Position numbers and translations under genes: made by a program. From contig NZ_JAJSBI010000007.1 in NCBI RefSeq assembly GCF_021261325.1, positions 248,001 to 312,000 of the forward strand: a stretch of 64,000 nucleotides of DNA, in the 5' to 3' direction. Shown here in pieces: positions 53,792 to 63,408 of this stretch. Source of the stretch: Streptomyces guryensis (GTDB lineage Bacteria > Actinomycetota > Actinomycetes > Streptomycetales > Streptomycetaceae). Under the pieces are notes generated by a model. It was not told where the DNA came from. It searched no databases and saw only the letters and a list, made by a program, of their open reading frames with translations. The number at the start of each line of letters is the position of its first letter. The first letter of the stretch is position 1.

Positions 53792-56700
53792 GTGTCTTCA
53801 ACACCCTTCCGCAGACGGCTGCCAGGGGCGGTCGTACGCCGCTGGCTCGGCCGTGGCGCGCTGGTTGTCTCCCTCGTCGTCCTGCCGCAGGTCGTGGTTC
53901 CTTCGGGCTACGACTTCGCGGCCCAGGCCCAGACCTCGGCAGGCCGCAAGCCGCTGGAGCACGGGCCCGACGCAAAGATCGACAAGGTGGGCGTGCTCCG
54001 GCCCGGCACCTCCAAGGCGCCGAAGGACAAGGCTGCCCCGGCGGCCCGTAAGACCCGGGATCGGCTGAAGAAGGCCATGTGGCCGAAGGCCGGGAAGGCC
54101 ACCGCCAGTGTCCCGGTGGCCAAGAGGACCTCAGTCAGTGTCGGCGGGCTGGGCGTGAAGCTGGCCCGGAACGCGGGCGCGAAGGTCGGCGCGGCCGAGA
54201 AGGTGGCGCTCAGCGTCCACTCCCGGTCGGCCGCGAAGCAGGCGGGCGTCAACGGGGTACTGCTCACCGTCGCCCTCACGAATGAGGCGTCCGGCAAGCT
54301 CCGCGTCTCCCTCGACTACTCCTCCTTCTCCGATGTCTACGGCGGCAATTTCGGTCCGCGTCTGCGTCTGGTGACGCTCCCGGCGTGCGCGCTGACCACC
54401 CCGCAGAAGAAGTCCTGCCGCATCCAGCGCCCGGTGGCGGGCGCGGACAACGACGCCACGTCGCAGACGGTGTCGGGCACGGTGCCCGCTCGGACGACGC
54501 TGCTGGCGGCGGCGGCCGACAGCTCGGGCGGCGGAGGCGACTACGCCGCCACGACGCTGTCCCCGACCGCGACCTGGGAGGCCGGCGGCAGCACGGGCGA
54601 CTTCACCTGGACCTACCCACTGAGGGTGCCTTCGGCTACGGCCGGCCCGGCCCCGAGCCTGTCCCTCTCCTACAACTCCGGCTCGGTGGACGGCCGTACG
54701 GCCGGGGAGAACAACCAGACCTCGGTGATCGGTGAGGGCTTCTCGTTCACCGAGTCCTACATCGAGCGCAAGTACGGTTCCTGCAAGGACGACGGCCAAA
54801 GCGGCAAGGGCGACCTGTGCTGGAAGTACGCCAATGCCACCCTGGTCCTCAACGGCAAGGCCGTCGAGCTGGTCAACGACTGTGCGGACAAGGCCGCTTG
54901 CGATTCGGCTGCCCTGTCCCAGGCGTCCGGCGGCAGCTGGAAGCTGAAGAACGAGGACGGTACCCGCGTCGAGCACCTGACCGGGGCCACCGGCAACGGT
55001 GACGACAACACCGAGTACTGGAAGGTCACCGACGCCTCCGGCATCCAGTACTTCTTCGGCAAGCAGCGGCTTCCCGGCTGGAGCGACAAGGGCACCACCG
55101 ACACCGCCGACGACGACCCGGTCACCAACTCCGTATGGACCGTCCCGGTCTTCGGTGACGACTCCGGGGAGCCCTGCTACAAGTCCACCGGCTTCGCCGA
55201 CTCCTCCTGCAACCAGGCCTGGCGCTGGAACCTGGACTACGTCGTCGACCCCCACGGCAACGCCTCCACGTACTGGTACACCAAGGAAACGAACTACTAC
55301 TCCAAGAACGCCGACACCACCGTCAACGGCACCGCCTACACCCGCGGCGGCTATCTCAACCGCATCGACTACGGCCTGCGCAGCGACCTGATCTACAGCA
55401 AGCCCGCCGCCCAGCAGGTCCGCCTCACCTACGCCGAGCGCTGCCTGACCTCGTGCTCCAGCCTGACCGCAGACACCAAGGCCAACTGGCCCGACGTCCC
55501 CTACGACATGATCTGTGCCTCGGGCACCAAGTGCACCACCCAGATCGGCCCGGCCTTCTTCACCCGCAAGCGCCTCACGGACATCACCACCTCGGTCTGG
55601 ACCGGCACCGGCACCACCCAGCGCGACGTCGACACCTGGCACCTGGACCAGAGCTTCCCCGACACCGGTGACGCCTCCTCGCCGAGCCTGTGGCTGGAGT
55701 CCATCCAGAACACCGGCAAGGCCAACACCACCACGGCCGCCATGCCACCGGTCGTCTTCGGCGGCATCCAGTTGTCCAACCACGTCGAGGGCAGCGGCCC
55801 GGACACCCTGCGCTACATCAAGTGGCGCGTGCGCACCATCAAGTCCGAGACCGGCTCGACCATCACCGTCAACTACTCCGACCCGGACTGCATCTGGGGC
55901 AGCAGCATGCCGGCGAACATCGACAAGAACACCCGCCGCTGCTACCCGGTCAAGTGGTCCCAGTCCGGAGCGACTCCGGTCACCGACTGGTTCCACAAGT
56001 ACGTCGTCACGTCCGTCCTCCAGGACGACCCCTACGGCCACGGCGACACCAACGAGAAGTACTACGACTACGAGAACGCCGGCTGGGGCTACGCCGACGA
56101 CGAGGGCATTACCAAGGCCTCCAACCGCACATGGTCCCAGTGGCGGGGCTACAGCAAGGTCGTCGAAACCTCCGGCGACTCCGACGGCCCCCGCTCCAAG
56201 AAGTCCACCCTCTACATGCGCGGCCTGAACGGCGAGAAGGAACTCGACGGCACAGCCCGCGTGGAGAAGGTCACCGACTCCGCCGGCACCGCCATCGACG
56301 ACTCCCGCCAGTACGCCGGCTTCGTCCGCGAGACCATCGTCTACAACGGCACGGACGAACTCAGCGGGACCATCAACACCCCCTGGTCCCACAAGACCGG
56401 CAGCCACACCTACACCTGGGGCACCACCGACTCCTGGATCGTCCAGGCCGGGGAGACCGCCACCCGCACCAAGACGTCCACCGGCACCCGCACGGTCACG
56501 CAGAAGACCACGTACGACCCCACATACGGCATGCCGATGACCGTCGAGGACAGCGGTGACGCAGCCAGGACCGGCGACGAGTCGTGCGTGAAGACCAGCT
56601 ACGCCCGCAACACCTCGGCCTGGCTGGTGAACACGGTCTCGCGCACCGAGACCTACTCGGTTCCGTGCGCGACCACCCCGACGGTCCCCGACGACGTCGT

Positions 56701-59700
56701 CTCCGACGTCACCACAGCCTACGACGGCCAAGCCGTCGGGACCGCGCCCACCAAGGGCGAGATCACCGCCTCCTACCGGGTCGCTAGCTACGGCGCAGTC
56801 GACAAGAAGCCCGTGTACCAGCAGGCCTCGGGTGCCACCTTCGACAAGCTGGGCCGCCCGCTCACCGCGACCGACGCGCTGAACCACACGGTCACCACGA
56901 CGTACCTGCCCGACGACACCGGCTATGGCCCACTGACGTCCAAGACCACCACTTCCCCATCCCCCAAGCTCTTCACCACCACCACCGAGGTGGACCCGGC
57001 CTGGGGCGCGGCCACCAAGACCACCGACCCGAACGGCAACGTCACCGAGTGGTCCTTCGACGCGCTCGGCCGTCTGAAGTCGGTCTGGAAGCCGGACCGT
57101 TCACGCTCCCTCGGCGACGCCGCCAGCATCGTCTACGCGTACAGCATCAACAACGACAAGGAAACCTGGGTCCGCACCGACGCCCTGAAGGCCGACGGAA
57201 AGACGTACAACAGCTCGTACGAGATCTTCGACGGTCTGCTGCGGTCCCGCCAGAAGCAGGTCCCCGCGCCGGACGGCGGCCGGGTAATCTCGGAGACCCT
57301 CTACGACGACCGCGGCCTGGCCCATATCACTAACAGCCAGGTCCACGACAACAACGCCCCGTCGGGCACCCTCGCGAACACCTTCCAGGGCTCCGTCCCG
57401 GCCTCCACCGAGACACTCTTCGACGGTGCCGGGCGTGCCACCGATTCGATCTTCCGGGTCTACGACCAGGAGAAGTGGCGCACCAAGACGGACGACCAGG
57501 GCGACCGCACCGCTGTCACCGCCGCCGCGGGCGGCACCGGCACCCTGACGGTCAAGGACGCCCGCGGCCGGATCACCGAGCGTCGCGAGTACGGCGGTCC
57601 CGCCCCGACGGGCAGCGACTACACACGCACGCTGTTCGAGTACACGCCCGGCGGCCAGCTCAAGAAGCTGACCGGCCCCGACGGGGCGGTGTGGACGTAC
57701 GGCTACGACCTGCGCGGCCGCAGGACCGTCGTGACCGACCCGGACAAGGGCAGGACCGACACCACCTACAACGACGCCGACCAGCCGCTGACCGTCACCA
57801 GCACCCTCGACGGCACCTCGCGCACGCTGATCACCGACTACGACGAGCTGGGCCGCAAGACCGGTACCTGGGACGGAGTCGAGGACGACGCCCACCGCCT
57901 GACCAAGTTCACTTACGACAGCCTGGCCAAGGGACAGCCGACGGCCTCGATCCGGTACGTCGGCGGGACCACCGGCAAGATCTACTCCCAGGTCGTCACC
58001 GGTTACGACAGCCTCGGCCGCCCCAAGGGCACCAAGACCGTCATCGCCGCCACCGACCCGCTGGTCGTCGCCGGCGCCCCGCAGACGTTCACCACGTCTA
58101 CGACGTACAACATCGACGGGACCGTCCAGTCCACCTCGCTGCCCGCGGTGGCCGGCCTGGCCGCCGAGACCGTCACCAACAGCTACAACGGCCTCGGCAT
58201 GCTGACCGGCACCGACGGCATGACGGACTACGTCCAGAACATCGGCTACTCCCCGTACGGCGAGATCGAGGAGACCCGCCTGGGCACCTCCACCGGCGCC
58301 AAGCAGCTCCAGATCCTCAACCAGTACGAGGACGGCACCCGCCGGCTGTTCAACACCCACACCGTCGACCAGACCAACACCGGCTACACCAGCGACGTCG
58401 ACTACGTCTACGACGCCACCGGCAACGTCAAGTCGGTCACCGACAAGGCGAACGGCACCGACACCCAGTGCTTCGCCTACGACGGCTACCGCCGCCTGAC
58501 CGAGGCCTGGACCCCGTCCTCCAACGACTGCGCCACCGCCCTCTCAGCATCCGCCCTCGGCGGCCCTGCCCCGTACTGGACCAGCTGGGCCTACAAGCCC
58601 GGCGGCCTGCGTGACACCCAGACCGAGCACAAGGCGACGGGCGACACCAAGACCAGCTACGGCTACCCCCCCGTCAACGCCGACGGGGCCGGCCAGCCCC
58701 ACACCATGACCTCAGTCACGGTGGGCGGCGCCGCAGCCAAGTCGTACGTGTACGACGAACAGGGCAACACCACCAAGCGGTACGGCACCACGGGCACCGC
58801 GCAGAGCCTCGCCTGGGACATCGAAGGAGAACTGACCCGACTCACCGAAGGCACCAAGACCACCGACTACCTGTACGACGCGAACGGCGAACTCCTGATC
58901 CGCCGCGGCCCAGCGAAGACCGTCCTCTACCTGGCCGGTCAGGAACTCCACTACGACACGGACGCGAAGAAGTTCACCGCCCAGCGCTACTACCCAGCCG
59001 GCGACGCCACCGCAGTCCGCACCGAGGCCGGCCTGACCTGGATGGTCGACGACCACCACGGCACCGCCTCGATGACGGTGGACGCCACCACCCAGGCCGT
59101 AACCCGCCGCTACACCAAGCCCTTCGGCGACGCCCGCGGGACGACACCATCCGCCTGGCCTGACGACAAGGGGTTCCTCGGTAAACCCGCCGACACCGAC
59201 ACCGGACTCACCCACATCGGCGCCCGCGAGTACGACCCGGACACCGGACGCTTCCTCTCCGTCGACCCGGTCCTGGCCCCGGACGACCACGAGTCGCTGA
59301 ACGGCTACGCCTACTCCAACAACACTCCCGTCACCAAGTCCGACCCCACCGGCCTGCGACCCATCTCGGGTTGCGAGCAGGGGTGCAGCGACGGCAAGGG
59401 CGGCTACTACCGGGACTACCTGACGATCGGCCCCAACGGAAAGTTGGTCTACCACTCCACGAGGACGTACACCCAGACGATCGAGTACCAGACGGCCGGC
59501 GGCGGCGCCGGCAGCGGCACCATGACCGTCACCGTCCGCACGGACGGGGGCGTCAAGTCGGCCAGGGTGGTCTTCAAGAAGGGCCCCGACCCGAAGCCCA
59601 AGAAGGACGACGGTCAGTGCAACGCCTGCTGGGCGATGGGCACGAACCCGAACTACGACCCGAACGCCCACGACATTCCGGACACGGGAAAGCTCGCCAC

Positions 59701-60238
59701 CTGGCAGAAGGTCGTGCTGGGCGTTGCCATAGCCATTGATGCGGCCGTGGTCGGCGCTCCGGTCGTCGCAGCTGCCGGGCCGGAGATCGCCACAGCGTGT
59801 CTGGCCAACCCCGCAGGCTGCGCCGAAGTCGTGGCCGACATAGGAACAGGCGGCGCGGCAGGCGGCAGCATGCCATCCGGCGCCGCACACGGGGGCGCGG
59901 CAAACGCCGCCAACGGGGTCCGGCTCGGGAAGCAGCTGGAGTACGAGGCCGATGCAGCTGCGGCGTCCAAGATGTTCACTACGGACGGGGACCTCACCGC
60001 GGAGACCATCGCGCGTTCCCACATGATCCAAGAGGGAACGAAGATGGGGAACACTCACCTGCAGGAGTACTTCGCGGCGCACGGCGGAGCCGAGCAGTGG
60101 GGCAAGTACGCCACTCCGCGCATGAACATTCCAGGGGGCGAAGGCACCTTCAACATCCACTTCTACCAGAACGAGGTCACCGGAGAGCTTTACTATTACG
60201 ACTACAAGGTCAAGCTGGGCGGAGGAAACAGAAGTTGA
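53792..60238 (+). CDS. Secreted RHS-repeat polymorphic toxin
   Basis: The 2,148-residue protein starts with GTG 53792. A signal peptide (RRWLGRGALVVSLVVLPQVV) is followed by a linker and a region with a YD/RHS-repeat shell (FDALGRLKSVWKPD, YDLRGRRTVVTDPDKG, YDELGRKTGTWDG and others). The core ends with the usual DPDTGRFLSVDPVL and SDPTGL. The variable C-terminal region (about 1,855-2,148) has a hydrophobic stretch (VVLGVAIAIDAAVVGAPVVA) and a final soluble toxin-like domain (GKQLEYEADAAAASKMFTTD, FNIHFYQNEVTGELYYYDYK). The toxin's activity cannot be identified. The gene overlaps the next by 4 bp. Confidence 0.88.
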   Translation: MSSTPFRRRLPGAVVRRWLGRGALVVSLVVLPQVVVPSGYDFAAQAQTSAGRKPLEHGPDAKIDKVGVLRPGTSKAPKDKAAPAARKTRDRLKKAMWPKAGKATASVPVAKRTSVSVGGLGVKLARNAGAKVGAAEKVALSVHSRSAAKQAGVNGVLLTVALTNEASGKLRVSLDYSSFSDVYGGNFGPRLRLVTLPACALTTPQKKSCRIQRPVAGADNDATSQTVSGTVPARTTLLAAAADSSGGGGDYAATTLSPTATWEAGGSTGDFTWTYPLRVPSATAGPAPSLSLSYNSGSVDGRTAGENNQTSVIGEGFSFTESYIERKYGSCKDDGQSGKGDLCWKYANATLVLNGKAVELVNDCADKAACDSAALSQASGGSWKLKNEDGTRVEHLTGATGNGDDNTEYWKVTDASGIQYFFGKQRLPGWSDKGTTDTADDDPVTNSVWTVPVFGDDSGEPCYKSTGFADSSCNQAWRWNLDYVVDPHGNASTYWYTKETNYYSKNADTTVNGTAYTRGGYLNRIDYGLRSDLIYSKPAAQQVRLTYAERCLTSCSSLTADTKANWPDVPYDMICASGTKCTTQIGPAFFTRKRLTDITTSVWTGTGTTQRDVDTWHLDQSFPDTGDASSPSLWLESIQNTGKANTTTAAMPPVVFGGIQLSNHVEGSGPDTLRYIKWRVRTIKSETGSTITVNYSDPDCIWGSSMPANIDKNTRRCYPVKWSQSGATPVTDWFHKYVVTSVLQDDPYGHGDTNEKYYDYENAGWGYADDEGITKASNRTWSQWRGYSKVVETSGDSDGPRSKKSTLYMRGLNGEKELDGTARVEKVTDSAGTAIDDSRQYAGFVRETIVYNGTDELSGTINTPWSHKTGSHTYTWGTTDSWIVQAGETATRTKTSTGTRTVTQKTTYDPTYGMPMTVEDSGDAARTGDESCVKTSYARNTSAWLVNTVSRTETYSVPCATTPTVPDDVVSDVTTAYDGQAVGTAPTKGEITASYRVASYGAVDKKPVYQQASGATFDKLGRPLTATDALNHTVTTTYLPDDTGYGPLTSKTTTSPSPKLFTTTTEVDPAWGAATKTTDPNGNVTEWSFDALGRLKSVWKPDRSRSLGDAASIVYAYSINNDKETWVRTDALKADGKTYNSSYEIFDGLLRSRQKQVPAPDGGRVISETLYDDRGLAHITNSQVHDNNAPSGTLANTFQGSVPASTETLFDGAGRATDSIFRVYDQEKWRTKTDDQGDRTAVTAAAGGTGTLTVKDARGRITERREYGGPAPTGSDYTRTLFEYTPGGQLKKLTGPDGAVWTYGYDLRGRRTVVTDPDKGRTDTTYNDADQPLTVTSTLDGTSRTLITDYDELGRKTGTWDGVEDDAHRLTKFTYDSLAKGQPTASIRYVGGTTGKIYSQVVTGYDSLGRPKGTKTVIAATDPLVVAGAPQTFTTSTTYNIDGTVQSTSLPAVAGLAAETVTNSYNGLGMLTGTDGMTDYVQNIGYSPYGEIEETRLGTSTGAKQLQILNQYEDGTRRLFNTHTVDQTNTGYTSDVDYVYDATGNVKSVTDKANGTDTQCFAYDGYRRLTEAWTPSSNDCATALSASALGGPAPYWTSWAYKPGGLRDTQTEHKATGDTKTSYGYPPVNADGAGQPHTMTSVTVGGAAAKSYVYDEQGNTTKRYGTTGTAQSLAWDIEGELTRLTEGTKTTDYLYDANGELLIRRGPAKTVLYLAGQELHYDTDAKKFTAQRYYPAGDATAVRTEAGLTWMVDDHHGTASMTVDATTQAVTRRYTKPFGDARGTTPSAWPDDKGFLGKPADTDTGLTHIGAREYDPDTGRFLSVDPVLAPDDHESLNGYAYSNNTPVTKSDPTGLRPISGCEQGCSDGKGGYYRDYLTIGPNGKLVYHSTRTYTQTIEYQTAGGGAGSGTMTVTVRTDGGVKSARVVFKKGPDPKPKKDDGQCNACWAMGTNPNYDPNAHDIPDTGKLATWQKVVLGVAIAIDAAVVGAPVVAAAGPEIATACLANPAGCAEVVADIGTGGAAGGSMPSGAAHGGAANAANGVRLGKQLEYEADAAAASKMFTTDGDLTAETIARSHMIQEGTKMGNTHLQEYFAAHGGAEQWGKYATPRMNIPGGEGTFNIHFYQNEVTGELYYYDYKVKLGGGNRS

Positions 60239-60606
60239 AAGTCCGCTATCTGGGCGCCCCGGACGCGCCACCCGCCCCTCGCGACGGCAGGTACTACTTC
60301 ACCCCGGGACGGGAATACGTCGTACTCGAACTCCATGTCCGCAGCGACGGGTCCTCCTCCCTGCGCATCGAGCACTCGCCGCACGACCTCGCCGGCCTGT
60401 ACAGCGGAAAGTTCTTCGAGCAGGTGTCGGATGTCATCCCGTCCCAGTGGAGTGTGGAGATCTATCGGCGGGGTGGGCTGAGTATGGGGCCGAAGGAATG
60501 GATCGCGGGAGATTTCTGGGAACGCATGATGGAACGCGACCCGGAAGCGGAGGCTGCTTACGAGGTGACACGCGACGCGATCCTGGCAGAGGAGTCGGCC
60601 GCCTGA
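60235..60606 (+). CDS. Putative immunity protein for the RHS toxin
   Basis: The 123-residue protein starts with TTG 60235 in a 4-bp overlap with the RHS stop (TTGA). GGAGG is at 60221-60225. The sequence (KVRYLGAPDAPPAPRDGRYY, YVVLELHVRSDGSSSLRIEH, SVEIYRRGGLSMGPKEWIAG) suggests a beta-rich small cytoplasmic protein. Position, size and coupling are those of immunity genes for RHS toxins. No family is recognised. Confidence 0.78.
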   Translation: MKVRYLGAPDAPPAPRDGRYYFTPGREYVVLELHVRSDGSSSLRIEHSPHDLAGLYSGKFFEQVSDVIPSQWSVEIYRRGGLSMGPKEWIAGDFWERMMERDPEAEAAYEVTRDAILAEESAA

Positions 60607-60616
60607 TTTGCCGCGC

Positions 60617-60652
60617 CCGGTGTGGACATTCCTTCGTGGACGTCCACACCGG
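60617..60652 (+). terminator. Terminator after the toxin-immunity pair
   Basis: A perfect 11-bp stem pairs CCGGTGTGGAC (60617-60627) with GTCCACACCGG (60642-60652). No T tract. Confidence 0.7.
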
Positions 60653-61244
60653 GTATCCACTTTGCTCCAGAGACAACCGTTATCGCTTCCGCGTCCGCGG
60701 CGCGGATGGTGTCCATGGTGGCGAAGTGCCGGGCGATGCGGCGGGACATGGAGCGGCCGGTGCCGCGCACCCCGAGCGCGCACAGCACCCGCGACAGCGG
60801 CTGCGCCTTGGCCGCGGCGATGGCGGTGAGGAGGTTGCCGGTGCTGGTCTGGCCCATCCGCTCCAGACTGAGCAGCTGTTCGCGGGTGAGGGCGAAGAGG
60901 TCGGCGAGATCGGCGACCAGGCCGGCGTCGACGAGCTGGACGATGCGGGTCGTGCCAAGGCCTTCGATGTCGAGCTGGTCGCGGCCGGCTGCGTAGGACT
61001 GGGCGGCGACCAGGTGGCAGTTGCGTCCGTTCTCGCAGCGCCAGCGCTGCTCGCTGGTGTCGATGCCGATCCCGCAGCGCGGGCAGGTCTCGGGGAAGGC
61101 GATGGGCTGTTCGTGGCCGGTGCGCAGGTGGGCGACGGGGGCTTCGATGCGGGGGATGACGTCGCCGGCCCGATGGACCATGACGTGGTCGCTCCGGCGC
61201 AGGTCGCGGCGGGTGATGTCGGCCGGGTTGCGGAGGGTGGCTAG

Positions 61245-62814
61245 CTACTTGCCCCTGAAAAAGGGTCTGGGCTGGTGAGGGGCCGTCCTGGGCGACCGAG
61301 TTGTGCCGTTGGCCTGTACTTTGGGCGGCGCTTCACCGGCTGAGAACGGTCATCCGCTGGAGGTTGTAGGCGAAGATCCCCAGTCCGGCCCAGGTCTGCG
61401 CGCCGGCCAGGCGACGCAGGCGGGTGCGGTGGAAGCCGAAGCTGCGCTTGAGGTGACTGATACGGGCCTCGACGCCGACCCTCCAGTTGCGCATCCGCCG
61501 GAATCGGCGGCTGTGTTCGTACTCACGCCGCGCCTTTCCGGGTTTTCCGGCGCGTTGCAGGCCGATCCGCTGGACACCGAGTTCGGCCAGGGCGAGATCG
61601 TTGGCGGCGGTGCCGAAGCCGCGGTCGGCGACGACCGTGCCCGGCGGGCGGCCGGTCAGTGACATGGCACGCTGCACCGCGGGAAGCAGTTGCGGCGCAT
61701 CGGCCGGGTTCCCGCGCTGGACCTGGTGGTCGACGATGAAGCCGCGTTCGTCCTCGGCCACGAGCGCGGTGTAGCCGAACTGGGTGGGGTGTTGGGGCTT
61801 GCCCTTGCGGATCGGCCGGGCGTCGGGGTCGGCCAGCGAGACCAGCCGGTCGGGGATGATGCGGATGCCCGCCAGGCGTAAGGCGGTCTGCTCCAGCAGC
61901 CGACGGGTGCCCGCCACGGTCTCGGCCAGCTCGCCCACCACGTGCGCGAGTCGCCCCGAAGGCCGCTCGCCCAGCGTGCGCCGGGCATTGCGCTCTACCG
62001 CCGCCACGTCCCGCAAGGTCGCGCGGGCCACGGCGGCGATTTCACCCGTGAGCCGGTCGATCTCGCCCACCGCCTGGCCGGTGCGTCGCCGCAGCGTGCG
62101 CGAGATCTCCTTCAAACGGCGTCCCGCGGACCGGCTGCGGTCACGGAAGCGGGTGCGCCTGGCTGCCCCGGACGCCTTGATCCGCCGCACCAGCCGGCCC
62201 AGCTTGCGTATCCCGTGGTCGAGCAGATCGGCGTCCGTGGGGTGGTCGATATCGGCTTCCATCACGGTCGTGTCGATGCGCAGCTTGCGGCACCGCAGCA
62301 GCTTGTCCTCGACCAGCTTGCCCAGCAGGGTGTCGTTCAGCTCTTCCGCCGTCTGCGCTCCGCCGCGGCGCACGAGCTTGATCAGCGTGGTCGGGTGCGG
62401 CATCGGGGAGGCCAGCGGGATGCGGCAGAACCGGCGCCAGCTCAACGAGTCCGCGACCTCACGGCACAGGGTCTCGTAACCCAGCTGGTAGCGGTGCTTG
62501 AGATACAGCAGCCGCAGCAGCGTCTCCACCGGCACCGAGGGCCGCCCCAGCCGCTCGGCGAACACCGCCCGCCACGGGGCGATGAATCGCTCGTCGTCCA
62601 AGAACGCATCGACCAGGGCCAGTTCGGCGGGTAACTGCCGAGCATGCTCCGGCAGCATCTCCCACCAGGCGTCCTGCACTGCCGCGACACGCAACACCGC
62701 CCCACCCCCGGCCGCAACGACCCGCTTCCACTGTTGCCGTCATGACGCGGCCCTCACCAGCTCTACCCAGAGGACAACCCAGAGGCAGCCCCGGACTTCT
62801 TCAGGGGCAAGTAG
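61245..62814. mobile_element. Insertion sequence (1,570 bp) with CTAG target duplication
   Basis: The ends are inverted repeats: CTACTTGCCCCTGAA (61245-61259) and its reverse complement at 62800-62814. It is flanked by CTAG at 61241-61244 and 62815-62818. It carries one transposase gene and interrupts a DNA ligase relic. It belongs to the DUF772/DDE transposase group (IS5/IS1182-like). Confidence 0.88.
61333..62697 (-). CDS. DDE transposase of the IS5/IS1182-like group
   Basis: The 454-residue transposase has an N-terminal DUF772-like region (LPAELALVDAFLDDERFIAP, LGRPSVPVETLLRLLYLKHR). The middle is basic and coiled-coil-like, and a DDE catalytic core follows (LRIDTTVMEADIDHP, TVVADRGFGTAANDLALAEL, and the C-terminal E region RMRNWRVGVEARISHLKRSF). 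It occupies most of the element between its inverted repeats and reads as an intact frame, so the copy may be active. Confidence 0.85.
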   Translation of the reverse strand: MLRVAAVQDAWWEMLPEHARQLPAELALVDAFLDDERFIAPWRAVFAERLGRPSVPVETLLRLLYLKHRYQLGYETLCREVADSLSWRRFCRIPLASPMPHPTTLIKLVRRGGAQTAEELNDTLLGKLVEDKLLRCRKLRIDTTVMEADIDHPTDADLLDHGIRKLGRLVRRIKASGAARRTRFRDRSRSAGRRLKEISRTLRRRTGQAVGEIDRLTGEIAAVARATLRDVAAVERNARRTLGERPSGRLAHVVGELAETVAGTRRLLEQTALRLAGIRIIPDRLVSLADPDARPIRKGKPQHPTQFGYTALVAEDERGFIVDHQVQRGNPADAPQLLPAVQRAMSLTGRPPGTVVADRGFGTAANDLALAELGVQRIGLQRAGKPGKARREYEHSRRFRRMRNWRVGVEARISHLKRSFGFHRTRLRRLAGAQTWAGLGIFAYNLQRMTVLSR

Positions 62815-62973
62815 CTAGGTGATGGTGGCGCCGTCGATCTCGACCGGTTCCAGGACGGCGCGCGTGGCGATGATGCCGGTGCGGCCGACGTTCCACTCCA
62901 CTTCGAGCAGCCGGGTGATCTTCTCGACGGCGTGCAGCTTGTAGGCGATCGCCCAGCGCGGAGCCCGCGTTCC

Positions 62974-63280
62974 GGATCTTGCCGTAGTCACCCGAGTCTG
63001 ACTGGGAGGAAAGGATGCCCGAACCCCAGCGAAGGGGTGCTTGTGGAGGTCCTACAGTGGCTTCCGTTCGACTCTCCGATCGGTCGAACGCGTGGTCGGG
63101 AGCCCAGCTCCGGGCTCGTTGCTGGGCCGGTGACAACCCCGTCGGTGGACAGCCGGTGGACAGACGCCTTTGGACAGTGCATCACGGGGTGTCATGGGTC
63201 AACCTGTCGCACGTGCTCTGATCAGGAAAAACGTCACCACGCAGCACGACGAGGTACCAGGCAACACGAACGCTCATGGT
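62974..63280. other. Right end of element 2; no gene seen
   Basis: This holds the end of the ligase relic, then noncoding sequence with the 20-bp repeat GGTGGACAGCCGGTGGACAG (63144-63163), 118 bp before att copy C. Confidence 0.6.
63144..63163 (+). repeat. Element 2 end repeat, right
   Basis: GGTGGACAGCCGGTGGACAG differs from 49203-49222 by one base and has the same orientation. It is followed closely by another partial TGGACAG. Confidence 0.6.
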
Positions 63281-63323
63281 CTCGTAATGCGTAGGTCTCG
63301 GGTTCGAATCCCGAAGGCGGCTC
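63281..63323 (+). repeat. Att core repeat, copy C
   Basis: This is an exact 43-bp copy of the tRNA-Thr 3' half. Again the 5' half of the tRNA is absent. It marks the far end of element 2. Confidence 0.95.
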
Positions 63324-63330
63324 CATGGTG

Positions 63331-63363
63331 AATCCCAGGTTGGGCCTCTGACCTGGGGTTTCT
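63331..63363 (+). terminator. Terminator-like hairpin after att copy C
   Basis: AATCCCAGGT (63331-63340) pairs with ACCTGGGGTT (63351-63360) with a single T-G pair, followed by TTCTTG. It corresponds to the hairpins after att copies A and B. Confidence 0.7.
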
Positions 63364-63408
63364 TGTTTCGGGTGACCTTGGAATCCGGGTTAATCGGACA
63401 CTCGTGGT

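Larger units (their letters stand above)
60670..62973 (-). pseudogene. NAD-dependent DNA ligase fragment split by an insertion sequence
   Basis: Two minus-strand pieces of one LigA-type gene remain. The upstream piece (62,819-62,973) reads RWAIAYKLHAVEKITRLLEV and WNVGRTGIIATRAVLEPVEI. The downstream piece (61,240 down to about 60,670) has RNPADITRRDLRRSDHVMVH, the zinc-finger cysteines CPRCGIGI...CENGRNC, and helix-hairpin-helix segments. The N-terminal adenylation region and the C-terminal BRCT are missing. The downstream piece runs into unrelated sequence (AKWIPGVDVHEGMSTPG). It is a relic without function. Confidence 0.8.

Noticed and set aside
54131..56887. A 918-residue minus-strand frame opposite the RHS gene
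   Set aside because: Shadow of the RHS gene; Gly/Val/Asp-rich with no domain.
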